A stretch of DNA of 64,000 bases from Rugamonas sp045984285 (GCF_045984285.3 NZ_JBJQIK030000007.1:225436-289435); one strand, 5' to 3'. Counted from the first letter of the stretch, positions 1-8,889 are shown. Notes: generated from the sequence alone by a model not told the origin. Translations and numbers: made by a program.

Positions 1-507
1 TACGTGGCGCAAAAGTTTTCCCTGTACGGCAACCTGACCGTCGAAGAAAACCTCAACTTCTTCGGCGGCGCCTATGGCCTGTACGGCGCGCGGCTGCAGC
101 AGCGCATCGCCGACATGCTCGACCAGTTCCACCTGCGCGGCACCGAAAACCGCGCCAGCGGCGAACTGCCCGGCGGCTTCCGCCAGCGCCTGGCCATGGC
201 CGCCGGCCTGCTGCACGAACCGGACATCCTCTTCCTCGACGAGCCCACCAGCGGCGCCGATCCGCTGGCGCGCCGCGAGTTCTGGCGCCGCATCACGGCG
301 TTGTCGGAAGCGGGCGTCACCATCATCATCACCACCCACTTCATGGAAGAAGCCGAGTATTGCGACCGCATCGTGATCCAGGACGCAGGCAAGGTGCTGG
401 CGCTCGGCACGCCGGCGCAGGTGCGCGCGCAGGCCGGCCATGCCGCCAACATGGAGGACGCCTTCATCGGCATCGTGGAACGCGGGCGCGAAGGAGCTGC
501 AGCATGA
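1..507 (+). CDS. ABC transporter ATP-binding protein, 5' end missing
   Basis: The reading frame is open from the first base, so the N-terminus with the Walker A motif lies outside the window and 168 residues are visible. The Q-loop region (VAQKFSLYGNLTVEENL) is followed by a signature LPGGFRQRLAMA, a variant of LSGGQ, then Walker B DILFLDEPTSGAD and the H-loop TTHFMEEAEYC. These are typical of the ABC-2 exporter ATPases related to YbhF/CcmA, which power export of drugs or other small molecules from the cytoplasmic face. The stop overlaps the start of the next permease (ATGA), so the genes are translationally coupled. The substrate cannot be told from sequence. Confidence 0.93.
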   Translation, partial: YVAQKFSLYGNLTVEENLNFFGGAYGLYGARLQQRIADMLDQFHLRGTENRASGELPGGFRQRLAMAAGLLHEPDILFLDEPTSGADPLARREFWRRITALSEAGVTIIITTHFMEEAEYCDRIVIQDAGKVLALGTPAQVRAQAGHAANMEDAFIGIVERGREGAAA

Positions 508-1589
508 ACCTGCGCCGCCTCATCGCCCTCACCCGCAAGGAATTCCGCCAGCTGCTGCGCGATTCCAGCAACCTCGCCATAGGCGTGCTGCTGCCCATCG
601 TGCTGATCCTCATCTTCGGCTATGGCCTGTCGCTGGATGTGAAAAACGCCCCCATCGCCATTGTGATGGAAGACAGTTCGCCCACGGCCAGCGAAGCAGT
701 GGCGGGCCTGCAGCTGTCGCCCGTGTTCTCGCCTGTCATGCTGGGCTCCATGCACGAAGCGGAACAGCTGATGCTCGCGCGCCGGGTGGACGCCATCGTC
801 CGCGTGCCGTCCACCTTCCCTGGCGACCTCGCGGCCGGCAAGGGCCGTATTCAGCTGCTGGTGCACGGCTCCGAAGCCAACCGCGCCACCATCATCATGA
901 ACTACGCGAGCGCAGCGCTGGCCCGTCCGCGCGGGCCGGCGCAAGGCGTGAGCATCGAACAGCGCATGTGGTTCAACGCCGCCAACACCAGCACCTGGTA
1001 CCTGGTGCCCGGCCTTATTGTGCTGATCATGACGCTGGTCGGCGCCTTCCTCACGGCGCTGGTCATGGCGCGCGAATGGGAGCGCGGAACGCTGGAAGCA
1101 CTGTTCGTCACGCCGGTGCGGCCCGCCGAAATCCTGCTGGCGAAAATCATTCCCTACTTCTGCGTCGGCATGGGCGGCCTCGTACTGTGCCTGCTGGCTG
1201 CGCGCCTGCTGTTCGATGTGCCGATGCAGGGATCGCTGATCCTGCTGCTGCTCAGCTCCATGCTCTACCTCTTCGTGGCGGTGGGCATGGGCCTGCTGAT
1301 TTCCAGCGTCACGCGCAACCAGTTCCTCGCCAGCCAGGTCGCCCTGCTCACCAGCTTCATGCCCTCGCTGATGCTGTCCGGCTTCCTGTTCGACCTGCGC
1401 AATGTGCCCGCCGTGGTGCGCGGCGTTGGCCATATCCTGCCCGCCACCTATTTCATGGAACTGGTGAAAACCCTCTTCCTCGCCGGGAACGTGTGGCCGC
1501 TCATCCTGCGCAACTGCGCCATCCTCGCCGCCTATGCCGTGGTGCTGCTGGGGCTCGCGCGCTTTGTCACCCGCAAAAAACTCGACTGA
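504..1589 (+). CDS. ABC-2 type transporter permease, first of two
   Basis: A 361-residue ABC-2 membrane protein (YbhS/YbhR type). There is one N-terminal membrane segment (about residues 23-43), a long periplasmic domain, then five hydrophobic segments in the C-terminal half beginning at WYLVPGLIVLIMTLVGAF. The cytoplasmic coupling motif EWERGTLEALFVTPVRPAE, typical of the family, is present. The start at 504 is chosen because it overlaps the ATPase stop and gives the normal N-terminus (MNLRRLIALTRKEFRQLLRD); a longer in-frame extension upstream is a shadow. It probably pairs with the next permease as a heterodimer. Confidence 0.93.
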   Translation: MNLRRLIALTRKEFRQLLRDSSNLAIGVLLPIVLILIFGYGLSLDVKNAPIAIVMEDSSPTASEAVAGLQLSPVFSPVMLGSMHEAEQLMLARRVDAIVRVPSTFPGDLAAGKGRIQLLVHGSEANRATIIMNYASAALARPRGPAQGVSIEQRMWFNAANTSTWYLVPGLIVLIMTLVGAFLTALVMAREWERGTLEALFVTPVRPAEILLAKIIPYFCVGMGGLVLCLLAARLLFDVPMQGSLILLLLSSMLYLFVAVGMGLLISSVTRNQFLASQVALLTSFMPSLMLSGFLFDLRNVPAVVRGVGHILPATYFMELVKTLFLAGNVWPLILRNCAILAAYAVVLLGLARFVTRKKLD

Positions 1590-1597
1590 GGCAAGCC

Positions 1598-2725
1598 ATG
1601 GAAATCGTCATCCCCCTGCTGCGCCGCATCGCCAACCTGTGCCGCAAGGAGTTCCTCGCCGTACTGAAGGACCCGCGCAGCCGCGCCATCCTCATCGTGC
1701 CCGCACTGGTGCAGAGCATGCTGTTCGGCTATGCGGCAACCTACGAACTGAGCAACGTGCCCTACGCGGTGCTGGACCGCAGCCACAGCGCCGCATCGGC
1801 CGAGCTGCTGGCCAAGCTGGATGGCGGCGGCATCTTCCACCGCATCGCTTCCGTACAGTCGCAAAGCCAAGTGGAAACGCTGATCGACACACAGAAGGTC
1901 CTGCTCGTGCTGCACTTTCCGCCCGACTTCGAACGCGCACTCTACGAAGGACGCGCCGCGCCGCTGCAGCTGATACTCGACGGCCGCAACTCCAACACGG
2001 CCGGTTCCGCCGCCTCCCACGTCGGCGCGGTGGCGGGGGACTTCAACCGCAGCTGGCGCGAACGCCACGGCGGCGCCGCACCGCCGCTGCAGGTGGAAAC
2101 CCGCGCCTGGTACAACCCCAACCTGGAAACCCGATGGAACCTGATGCCCGGCCTGATCGCGGCCCTCAGCATGCTGCAAACCCTGCTGCTGACGGCGCTC
2201 TCGGTCGCGCGCGAGCGTGAACAGGGCACCTTTGACCAGCTGCTGGTAACGCCGCTCACGCCTGCGGAAATCATGGCCGGCAAGGCGTTGCCGCCGGTAT
2301 GTATCGGCCTGCTGCAATCCACCATCATCCTGCTGGTCACGCGCTACTGGTTCGGCGTGCCGATGGCCGGATCGGCGCCGGCGATCTACATGGGCCTCAC
2401 GCTGTTCACCATTGCCTGCGTCGGCGTCGGACTCTCCATCTCCGCACTGTCCGCCAATATGCAGCAGGCCATGCTCTACACCTTCGTACTGGTGATGCCC
2501 ATGATGCTGCTGTCCGGCCTCACCACACCGGTGCGCAATATGCCGCAGCTGCTGCAGTGGCTCACGATGGCCAATCCCCTGCGCTTCGCCATCGACATGG
2601 TGCAACGCATCTACCTGGAAGGCGTGGGCCTCGGCACGGTATGGCCGGACCTGGTGCCCCTGCTGATTATCGCCACGCTCACGCTGCCACTGGCCGCCTG
2701 GCTGTTCCGCAACCGACTTGTCTGA
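1598..2725 (+). CDS. ABC-2 type transporter permease, second of two
   Basis: A 375-residue paralogue of the preceding permease, beginning 8 bases after its stop. It has the same plan: KEFLAVLKDPRSRA before the first membrane helix, a periplasmic domain, and a C-terminal helix bundle preceded by REREQGTFDQLLVTPLTPAE. Two permeases with one ATPase match the YbhFSR layout in enterobacteria, where the pump exports cationic drugs. The outer-membrane gene immediately downstream suggests a full export path across both membranes. The membrane-fusion protein would be expected upstream, outside the window. Confidence 0.93.
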   Translation: MEIVIPLLRRIANLCRKEFLAVLKDPRSRAILIVPALVQSMLFGYAATYELSNVPYAVLDRSHSAASAELLAKLDGGGIFHRIASVQSQSQVETLIDTQKVLLVLHFPPDFERALYEGRAAPLQLILDGRNSNTAGSAASHVGAVAGDFNRSWRERHGGAAPPLQVETRAWYNPNLETRWNLMPGLIAALSMLQTLLLTALSVAREREQGTFDQLLVTPLTPAEIMAGKALPPVCIGLLQSTIILLVTRYWFGVPMAGSAPAIYMGLTLFTIACVGVGLSISALSANMQQAMLYTFVLVMPMMLLSGLTTPVRNMPQLLQWLTMANPLRFAIDMVQRIYLEGVGLGTVWPDLVPLLIIATLTLPLAAWLFRNRLV

Positions 2726-2738
2726 ACTGGACTTCATC

Positions 2739-4187
2739 ATGAAAACCCTGCCCCTTACCCTGCTCTGCGCCGCGCTCGCCGCCTGCACCGCTGCGGGTCC
2801 CGACTATCATGCCCCGCAAGCCGCCGCGCCGCAGCAATGGAAGGAATGGCATGGCGGCGCCGCCGAACTGGGCGACACAGGACTGCCAGCCGGCGACAAG
2901 CCGGCCTTCGCACGCCTCAACGATCCCGTGCTGGCCGGGTTGCTGGCCCAGGCCGGCGCCAATCTCGACCTGAAAACTGCCGCGCTGCGCTTCGCGCAAA
3001 GCCGCAGGCAGCGCGACCTCACCGCCAGCCAGCAGGGTCCGCAGCTGGGCGTGCATGCGGGCGCCACACGCCAGCGCCAGAGCGAGACGGGCGCCGCCAC
3101 GCGCATGGCCGCCGCCCTGGCGCCCGGATCGCGCGACGCGCTGGTTGCGGTGCTGAGCGATCCCTTCACCGTCTACCAGGCCGGTTTCGACGCCAGCTGG
3201 GAGCTCGACCTGTGGGGCCGCGTGCGCCGCGGCATCGAGGCGGCCGACGCGGAAGCCGGCGCCGCCAGCGCGCAGCTGCGCCAGGTGCAGCTCAGCGTTG
3301 CCGTGGAGGTGGCGCGCAACTACTACCAGCTGCGCGCCGCCCAGCACGAACAGGCACTCGCCAGCGAAGACATCGACGCCACGCTGCAGCTGCTGAAGCT
3401 GGCCGAGGTACGACAGCGCCAGGGCCTTGCCAACGCCATCGATACGGCAAGGCTGGAGGCCCAGCTTGCGCAGCAGCGCGCCACGCTTCCCGCCCTCCTT
3501 GAACAGGAAGCACAGGCGCTGAATGCCTTGTCGCTGCTGACTGCGCAGCTGCCGGGCTCCCTGCGCGACCTGGCGGGCGACCGCACCGTGCCGCCCGCGC
3601 CCGACTTCACCGCCGGCCTGCCCGGCGAGCTGCTGCGCCGCCGTCCCGACGTGCAGGCCGCCGAACACCGCCTGCATGCGGCCACCGCATCGATCGGCGT
3701 GGCAAAGGCCGACCTCTACCCGCGCATTACGCTCGGCGTCTCCGCCGGCCTGGAATCGCTCAGCGGCGGCGGGCTCGATGACTGGGGCAGCCGCCAATGG
3801 TCTATCGGCCCAGGCCTCAGCCTTCCCCTGTTCGACAACGGCCGCCGCCGGGCCGCGGTGCAGCTGCGTGAACTACAGCAGCAGGAAGCCGCCGTGAGCT
3901 TCCAGAAAACGGTGCTCGGCGCCTGGCATGAAATGGACGATGCGCTCTCTGCCTATGCCGCCGAACGCCAGCGCCAGCAGCAGTGGCAGCAGCGCGAACG
4001 CAGCGCCACCAGCGCGCTGGCGCTCGCACAGGTCCGCCAGCAGCGCGGCCTGAGCGACGCCCAGCCCCTGCTCGACGCCCGCCGCGCGGCCCTGCAGGCG
4101 CAGCGCGAACGGGTGCGCAGCGAAGCCGCGCTGGCACTGCGCCTGCTGGCGATCTGCAAGGCTGCCGCTGTCACGCCGGAAGCATGA
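2739..4187 (+). CDS. Outer-membrane efflux lipoprotein, NodT/OprM family
   Basis: A 482-residue RND/ABC-type outer-membrane factor. The N-terminus is a lipoprotein signal (MKTLPLTLLCAALAAC, lipobox LAAC), followed by two outer-membrane efflux repeats made of long Ala/Gln/Arg-rich helices and short beta segments. Family marks include WELDLWGRVRRGIEAA, LPGELLRRRPDVQAAE and YPRITLGVSAGLESL. The start at 2739 is 13 bases after the permease stop and gives the proper signal; a start at 2718 would add seven residues and spoil it. It should form the trimeric outer-membrane channel of the exporter encoded just upstream. Confidence 0.93.
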   Translation: MKTLPLTLLCAALAACTAAGPDYHAPQAAAPQQWKEWHGGAAELGDTGLPAGDKPAFARLNDPVLAGLLAQAGANLDLKTAALRFAQSRRQRDLTASQQGPQLGVHAGATRQRQSETGAATRMAAALAPGSRDALVAVLSDPFTVYQAGFDASWELDLWGRVRRGIEAADAEAGAASAQLRQVQLSVAVEVARNYYQLRAAQHEQALASEDIDATLQLLKLAEVRQRQGLANAIDTARLEAQLAQQRATLPALLEQEAQALNALSLLTAQLPGSLRDLAGDRTVPPAPDFTAGLPGELLRRRPDVQAAEHRLHAATASIGVAKADLYPRITLGVSAGLESLSGGGLDDWGSRQWSIGPGLSLPLFDNGRRRAAVQLRELQQQEAAVSFQKTVLGAWHEMDDALSAYAAERQRQQQWQQRERSATSALALAQVRQQRGLSDAQPLLDARRAALQAQRERVRSEAALALRLLAICKAAAVTPEA

Positions 4188-4270
4188 GTTACCACCAAGA
4201 AACATTGAAAATTGCGCTGGGGTGGCCCCGGGTCGGATAAGATGGTGGTTTTCAACTACCCGTCCACTCT

Positions 4271-5605
4271 ATGGGCAACCTACTGCTGGTCCTTGCTGCA
4301 TTCTTCCTCGTCGCCCTGAATGGCTTCTTCGTGGCCGCCGAATTCGGCATCGTCACCCTGCGCCGCACCCGTGTGCGGGCCATCGCCAAAACCCAAGGAC
4401 TCAAAGGCCGCATCCTCGCCAAAGTACACGGCGAGCTCGATGCCTACCTCTCCGCCTGCCAGCTCGGCATCACGCTCGCCTCGCTGGGCCTGGGCTGGAT
4501 CGGCGAACCCGCCTTCGCCCAATTGCTCGAACCGCTGCTGCTGGCCATCGGCATCAGCTCGCCGGAAATCATCCACGGCATTTCCTTCTTCTTCGCCTTC
4601 TTCACCATCTCCTTCCTGCACATTGTGGTGGGCGAGCTGGCGCCGAAGTCGCTCGCGATCCGCCTGCCGGAAGTGGTAGGCCTGTACTGCGCGATTCCGC
4701 TCTACCTGTTCTACTGGCTGATGTTCCCCGCCATCTGGCTGCTGAACCACAGCGCCAATATGGTGCTGCGCCTGGCGGGCCTGGCCGGCAAAGGCGGCCA
4801 CGACTCGCACTACTCCACCGACGAGCTGAAACTGATCCTGCGCACCAGCCAGCCGGGCGAACAGTTCAACAAGGACGAGCGCAACATCCTCGCCAACTCG
4901 CTGGACTTCTCGCAGCTGCGCGTGTCCGACCTGATGCGCCCGATCCATGAAGTGATCTCGCTGGGCGCATCGCGCTCGCTGGAAGACAACCTGCAGACCG
5001 TGGTGCGCAACCGTTTCAGCCGCTACCCTTACTTCGACAAGGACAACAACACGGTACTGGGCGTGGTCCACCTGAAGGACCTGTTCTTCGCACAGCAGTC
5101 GGGCAAGCCGATCAAGAATTTCAGCAGCATCCTGCGGCCGGTCGAAACGATTTCGGCGCGCACGCCGGCCATGGAACTGTTCCGCCGCTTCAAGGATGGC
5201 GCGCCGCACTTCGCGCTGATCGGCGAGAAGGGCAAGCGCCCGGTCGGTTTCCTCACGCTGGACAACCTGCTGGGCGCCATGGTGGGCGAGATCCACGACG
5301 AATTCCGCCTCAACGAAAACGACTGGCTCAAACAGCCGGACGGCTCCCTGATCGGCAAGGCCAGCCTGCCCATCTTCTCGCTGGAACGCACGCTGGGCCT
5401 GGACATCGAAAACGAGGAACTGGGCCTGGACGAAGTGGAATCGGTGGGTGGCCTCATCATGCTGAAGCTGGGCGACATTCCGAAACAGGGCCAGCGTGTT
5501 GAGTTCGGCGAGTTCGACCTGGTGGTGAAGAAGATGAACGGCCCGCGCATCCTGCTGGTGAAGGTCATCCCGCGCGGCCAGCCGGATACGGACGAGCAGG
5601 ACTGA
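4271..5605 (+). CDS. CorC/HlyC family membrane protein with CBS pair
   Basis: A 444-residue protein with the order DUF21/CNNM transmembrane domain (about residues 1-190, opening MGNLLLVLAAFFLVALNGFF), a CBS-domain pair (about 205-330, including SDLMRPIHEVISL and ALIGEKGKRPVGFLTLDNLL) and a C-terminal CorC_HlyC domain (about 345-435). The family is often labelled hemolysin but is better tied to magnesium/cobalt efflux or resistance; CBS pairs bind adenine nucleotides. Length and domain order are normal. It stands alone, 83 bases after the efflux gene and 46 before the next. The exact ion is not deducible. Confidence 0.92.
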   Translation: MGNLLLVLAAFFLVALNGFFVAAEFGIVTLRRTRVRAIAKTQGLKGRILAKVHGELDAYLSACQLGITLASLGLGWIGEPAFAQLLEPLLLAIGISSPEIIHGISFFFAFFTISFLHIVVGELAPKSLAIRLPEVVGLYCAIPLYLFYWLMFPAIWLLNHSANMVLRLAGLAGKGGHDSHYSTDELKLILRTSQPGEQFNKDERNILANSLDFSQLRVSDLMRPIHEVISLGASRSLEDNLQTVVRNRFSRYPYFDKDNNTVLGVVHLKDLFFAQQSGKPIKNFSSILRPVETISARTPAMELFRRFKDGAPHFALIGEKGKRPVGFLTLDNLLGAMVGEIHDEFRLNENDWLKQPDGSLIGKASLPIFSLERTLGLDIENEELGLDEVESVGGLIMLKLGDIPKQGQRVEFGEFDLVVKKMNGPRILLVKVIPRGQPDTDEQD

Positions 5606-5651
5606 AACACTGGCATAATCGGATTCTCTCCCACTCCCGAAGAGGAATGCG

Positions 5652-6398
5652 ATGCCTGCACCAACCCGTACCATCCTGGCTGTCACCCTGCTGGCCTGCG
5701 CCTTTGCCGCGCAGGCCGCGCCGCAATACGTGGCGGTGGGTTCCCCGCTGCCGCGTTTCACGCTGCTGAAGGAAGGCAGCCACCGCTACCTGCGCTACGT
5801 GAAAGACGGCGAAACCAACACGCCGATGGACATCTGGCAGCGCACCGTCAAGTTCGACGGCAAGCGCTTCACCATCCACCAGCGCTGGGACGGCGCCGGC
5901 AAACCGGCGCCGGTCAAGATCCTCGACTCCAGCTTCGACACGTCCACTTTCCGCCCGCTGCAGCACACGCGCATCACGGAACGCGACGGCAAGCGCGTGG
6001 TGGAAGGCTTCGCCTTCGCTCCCGAGCGCATCACCGGCCTTGCGGACCTGGCGGACAACACGCAGAAAGACCTGAACATGGCTTCCCCCGAAGCCACCTT
6101 CAATTTCGAGACCGACATCGAGCTGCTGCAGGCTTTGCCGCTGGCGGCCGGCTACGAAGCCGAGATCAACTTCTACCATCCCGGCGGCTCGGCGCCTGCA
6201 CGTTACACCTTCAAGGTGGCGGGCTCCGAAACCATCAACGGCCCATCGGGCGCGGTGGACTGCTGGATCGTCACCACCGACTACAACCGGCCGGGCTACG
6301 TCTCCAGATTCTGGTTCGCCAAAGCCACCCAGCTGATGATCCGCCAGGACAGCCCCATGCCCGACGGCAAAGTCCTCATCAAAACCCTCCTCGACTGA
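5652..6398 (+). CDS. Secreted DUF3108-like protein of unknown function
   Basis: A 248-residue protein with a clean Sec signal peptide (MPAPTRTILAVTLLACAFAAQA, cleavage before APQY). The mature part is predicted mostly beta and resembles the periplasmic DUF3108/YceI-like proteins: lines such as GKRFTIHQRWDGAG, NFETDIELLQALPLAAGYEA and CWIVTTDYNRPGYVSRFWFA are typical of that beta-sandwich group. No catalytic motif is seen. AAGAGGAATGCG precedes the ATG as a ribosome site. Its stop codon forms the left end of the perfect palindrome at 6396-6450, so the gene probably ends at that terminator-like hairpin. The family assignment is inferred from pattern only. Confidence 0.8.
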   Translation: MPAPTRTILAVTLLACAFAAQAAPQYVAVGSPLPRFTLLKEGSHRYLRYVKDGETNTPMDIWQRTVKFDGKRFTIHQRWDGAGKPAPVKILDSSFDTSTFRPLQHTRITERDGKRVVEGFAFAPERITGLADLADNTQKDLNMASPEATFNFETDIELLQALPLAAGYEAEINFYHPGGSAPARYTFKVAGSETINGPSGAVDCWIVTTDYNRPGYVSRFWFAKATQLMIRQDSPMPDGKVLIKTLLD

Positions 6399-6450
6399 TG
6401 AGCCCGTGTCCACCTTGGGGTCAGGCACCAAGGTGGACACGGGCTCATCA
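6396..6450. repeat. Perfect palindrome, GTGTCCACC subfamily of the dispersed repeat
   Basis: Arms of 23 bases (6396-6418 and 6428-6450) are perfectly complementary around a 9-base loop GGTCAGGCA. The core TGGGGTCAGGCACC recurs at 10854, 20319, 24934 and 61525. The palindrome begins with the TGA stop of the DUF3108-like gene on the plus strand, and its other end is the TGA stop of the minus-strand relic at 6448, so it closes two converging reading frames. Such REP-like elements are usually mobilised by Y1 (RAYT) transposases; none is encoded here. Confidence 0.9.
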
Positions 6451-6555
6451 ACGGCGGGCGCTGACGATGACGAACTCGCCTGGAACGCGGTAGCCCTCGC
6501 CATGCCGGAAGCCGCTGATGGCTTCCACATAGCGTTCACAGACCCGCTCGCGCAC
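6448..6555 (-). pseudogene. C-terminal relic of a class I SAM methyltransferase (tentative)
   Basis: On the minus strand the last 35 or so codons before the palindrome read RVRERVCERYVEAISGF, then FRHGEGYRVPGEFVIVSARR and a stop. This resembles the tail of small class I SAM-dependent methyltransferases, where a FRxxDGxYRxPxEF block precedes the end. Upstream of about 6560 the frame runs antisense through the OsmC-like relic and no longer looks like a protein, so the rest of the gene is absent. The family call rests on a short tail and is uncertain; the truncation itself is clearer than the identity. Confidence 0.4.
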
Positions 6556-6844
6556 CCGCATTGCGATGGAGGCCGGCGTGCAGGGCATCGAATTGAGCCG
6601 CCTGCAGGTAACGGCCGTCAGCCGCTCCGACGTGCGCGGCATGCTGCCGATGCCGGACGTGGACGGAACGCGGATTCCGGCCGGGCCTTTCGAGATCAGC
6701 CTGCACGTGAAAATTGCGGCTCCCGGCGTCAGCGAGGAGCGCCTGCGCCAGCTGGTGGAGGCGATGCATCCCTGTTCGCCGATGGCCAGCGCCGTCGAGA
6801 AAGGCGTGCCGGTCGCGCTGACGATAGAAACGGTAGCGGCATAA
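6533..6844 (+). pseudogene. OsmC/Ohr-family C-terminal fragment
   Basis: The frame open from 6533 gives about 103 residues, ending LRQLVEAMHPCSPMASAVEK and VPVALTIETVAA, the usual OsmC-family C-terminus with its conserved Cys (HPCSPM). The N-terminal 40 or so residues, including the first catalytic Cys region, are missing and are replaced by the opposite-strand relic ending near 6555. An ATG at 6566 is possible but has no ribosome site, so a 92-residue product is doubtful. The stop overlaps the start of the AraC gene (TAATG), suggesting an intact osmC once sat in one operon with this regulator. Confidence 0.65.
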
Positions 6845-7824
6845 TGGACGCACTTTCCGAAACCCTGCGCGTAGTGCAGCTGGCCGGCGCCATCTTCATC
6901 AATGCCCGTTTTTCGGCGCCGTGGTGCTACCAGTCGCCCGCCGCCGATGTCGCCGCCCCCTTCCTGGAACCGGGCGCCGAACGCATCATCATCTTCCACG
7001 TGATTACCGAGGGCGAGTGCTATGTCGAGATGGAGGACGCGCCGCCCATGCACGTCACGGCTGGCGATGTGCTGCTGTTCGCCCAGGGCGACGCGCACCG
7101 CATGTGTTCCGAGCCCGGCGTGCCAGCACCCACGGGCGCCCGGCTGCAGGACATCCTGTCGCGCCGTCCGCGCAAGCTGATTTATGGCGGCGGCGGCACC
7201 GCCACCAAGCTGGTGTGCGGCTACCTGGCCTGCGACGCGCGGCCGGCCAAGATGCTGCTCACCGGCCTGCCGCCGGTGGTGAAGGTGAACATGCTGGGCT
7301 CCCGCACCGGCGACTGGCTGATGGATTCACTGCAGTACGGGCTGGCCGAAGCCCGCTCCCCGCGCCCGGGCGGCGGCGCCTTGCTGGCAAAGCTGGCCGA
7401 GGTGCTGTTCATCGAAGTGCTGCGCGAATATATGAACGAGGACCATGGAGAGCGCACCGGATGGCTGGCGGGCGTGAACGACCGCGTGGTAGGCGCGGCG
7501 TTGCGGGCGTTGCACGAGAGGCCAGCCCACCCCTGGTCCGTGAGCGAACTGGCGCAAGTGGGCTGCACCTCGCGCTCGGTGCTCGCTGAGCGCTTCCAGC
7601 AGCTGGTGGGCAGTTCGCCTATCCAGTACCTCACCCAGTGGCGCATGCTGATGGCATCGAAGATGCTGCGCGAAGGCAGCGCACCGCTGACGCGCATTGC
7701 CGAGGAAGTGGGCTACCAGACCGATAGCGCCTTCAGCCGCGCCTTCCGCCGCGAGTTCGGCGTGCCGCCGTCGAGCTGGCGGCGCAGCAAGGCGGGCCTC
7801 AGTTCTTTTCAACCACCGGGTTGA
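6844..7824 (+). CDS. AraC family transcriptional regulator with cupin sensor domain
   Basis: A 326-residue regulator. The N-terminal cupin-like ligand domain (residues 10-190) includes FLEPGAERIIIFHVITEGEC and a second cupin stretch GDVLLFAQGDAHRM. The C-terminal AraC double helix-turn-helix (about residues 222-320) includes VGCTSRSVLAERFQQLVGSS and GYQTDSAFSRAFRREFGVPP. The start at 6844 matches the family N-terminus (MDALSETLRVVQL); a longer in-frame extension to 6406 is translation through the relic and the palindrome and is rejected. The gene overlaps the OsmC relic by one base and its 3' end overlaps the converging transporter gene by 26 bases. Confidence 0.9.
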   Translation: MDALSETLRVVQLAGAIFINARFSAPWCYQSPAADVAAPFLEPGAERIIIFHVITEGECYVEMEDAPPMHVTAGDVLLFAQGDAHRMCSEPGVPAPTGARLQDILSRRPRKLIYGGGGTATKLVCGYLACDARPAKMLLTGLPPVVKVNMLGSRTGDWLMDSLQYGLAEARSPRPGGGALLAKLAEVLFIEVLREYMNEDHGERTGWLAGVNDRVVGAALRALHERPAHPWSVSELAQVGCTSRSVLAERFQQLVGSSPIQYLTQWRMLMASKMLREGSAPLTRIAEEVGYQTDSAFSRAFRREFGVPPSSWRRSKAGLSSFQPPG

Positions 7825-8851
7825 TATTGGTCCAGTTGCGCAGCAGGCCAAGCGCAACGGCCAGCAGCGTGGGGCCGATGAACAGTCCGACGAAACCGAA
7901 GGCGATCACGCCGCCCATCACGCCCAGCAGCACCAGCAGGAAAGGCAGGCTGGAACCGCGGCTGATCAGCATGGGCTTGACCACATTGTCCACGCCGCTG
8001 ATCAGGAACATGCCCCATACCAGCATGAAGATGCCCCAGCCGGTGCTGCCCTGGTTGAACAGCCAGATGGCGGCGCCACCCCAGATCAGCGGCGGGCCCA
8101 CCGGAATCAGCGAGAACAGGAAGGTGCCGACGGCCAGCAGCGCCACGGCAGGCACGCCCGCGATCAGGAAACCAAGCGCCGCAACAGCCGCCTGCGCGAG
8201 CGCGGTGCCGAGCAGGCCATACATCACGCCGCGCACGGTGCGGCTGACGGTGTCCGCCACCTCCACCGCGTGTTCGCCCATGATCTTGTCCATCCCCACG
8301 CGCAGCGCATTGATCAGCGTGCTGCCGTCGCGGTAGAGGAAGAAACTGACGAATGCAGCAAGGCTCACCTGCGCCACGCCGCTGCCGAGCACAATGCCGC
8401 CGCCCAGCAGGAAGTTGCGCGCCGGCTCCATGAAGCGCTTGGCGGCTGCGATCAGCTCCTCGCGGCTGTGCAGCAGGCGCGAGACATAGGTATCGATGGA
8501 TTCGCCGACCAGCGGAATCTGCCGCACCCATGCCGGCGCCTCTACCGTACCGGCTTCGAGTGCATCGCGCAGGCCGCGATACACGTGGCCGGCATTGTCC
8601 GCAATATTCCAGGTAACGAGGGCGAGCGGCAAAATGATCACCAGGATCAGCGACACCGTCATGATGGCGGCAGCCAGCGTGTGGCGCTGCTGCATACGGT
8701 TCAGCAGCCGCTGGTACAGCGGCCAGCTCGAAATCGTGATCGCGCAGGCAAACAGGATCGCGGCGAGGAAAGGCCGCAGCACAACCATGCAGCCAATGAC
8801 GAGAAAGACGATCGCCGCGAGGCGGGTGTAGGGTTGAAACCGTTTTTCCAC
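7799..8851 (-). CDS. AI-2E family transporter (PerM/YdiK-like)
   Basis: A 350-residue membrane protein of the AI-2 exporter superfamily: about eight hydrophobic helices, with the family-typical central non-membrane block and the C-terminal helices GVMGGVIAFGFVGLFIGPTL. Members include quorum-signal exporters and Na+/H+ antiporters, so the substrate here is open. Start is GTG at 8851, supported by GAAGGA six bases upstream; no ATG gives a better N-terminus. Its final 26 bases overlap the converging AraC gene. It lies 38 bases downstream of sco on the same strand but is not an oxidase gene. Confidence 0.9.
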   Translation of the reverse strand: MEKRFQPYTRLAAIVFLVIGCMVVLRPFLAAILFACAITISSWPLYQRLLNRMQQRHTLAAAIMTVSLILVIILPLALVTWNIADNAGHVYRGLRDALEAGTVEAPAWVRQIPLVGESIDTYVSRLLHSREELIAAAKRFMEPARNFLLGGGIVLGSGVAQVSLAAFVSFFLYRDGSTLINALRVGMDKIMGEHAVEVADTVSRTVRGVMYGLLGTALAQAAVAALGFLIAGVPAVALLAVGTFLFSLIPVGPPLIWGGAAIWLFNQGSTGWGIFMLVWGMFLISGVDNVVKPMLISRGSSLPFLLVLLGVMGGVIAFGFVGLFIGPTLLAVALGLLRNWTNINPVVEKN

Positions 8852-8889
8852 GCAAGTTCCTTCAGTTGGACTTCATGGAAGGAAGCTTA

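Noticed and set aside
440..1597. Upstream extension of the second ABC permease frame
   Set aside because: The extension overlaps the first permease in another frame; homology starts at ATG 1598.
6406..6843. N-terminal extension of the AraC gene
   Set aside because: It translates the palindrome and the OsmC relic out of frame; the real start overlaps the relic's stop at 6844.
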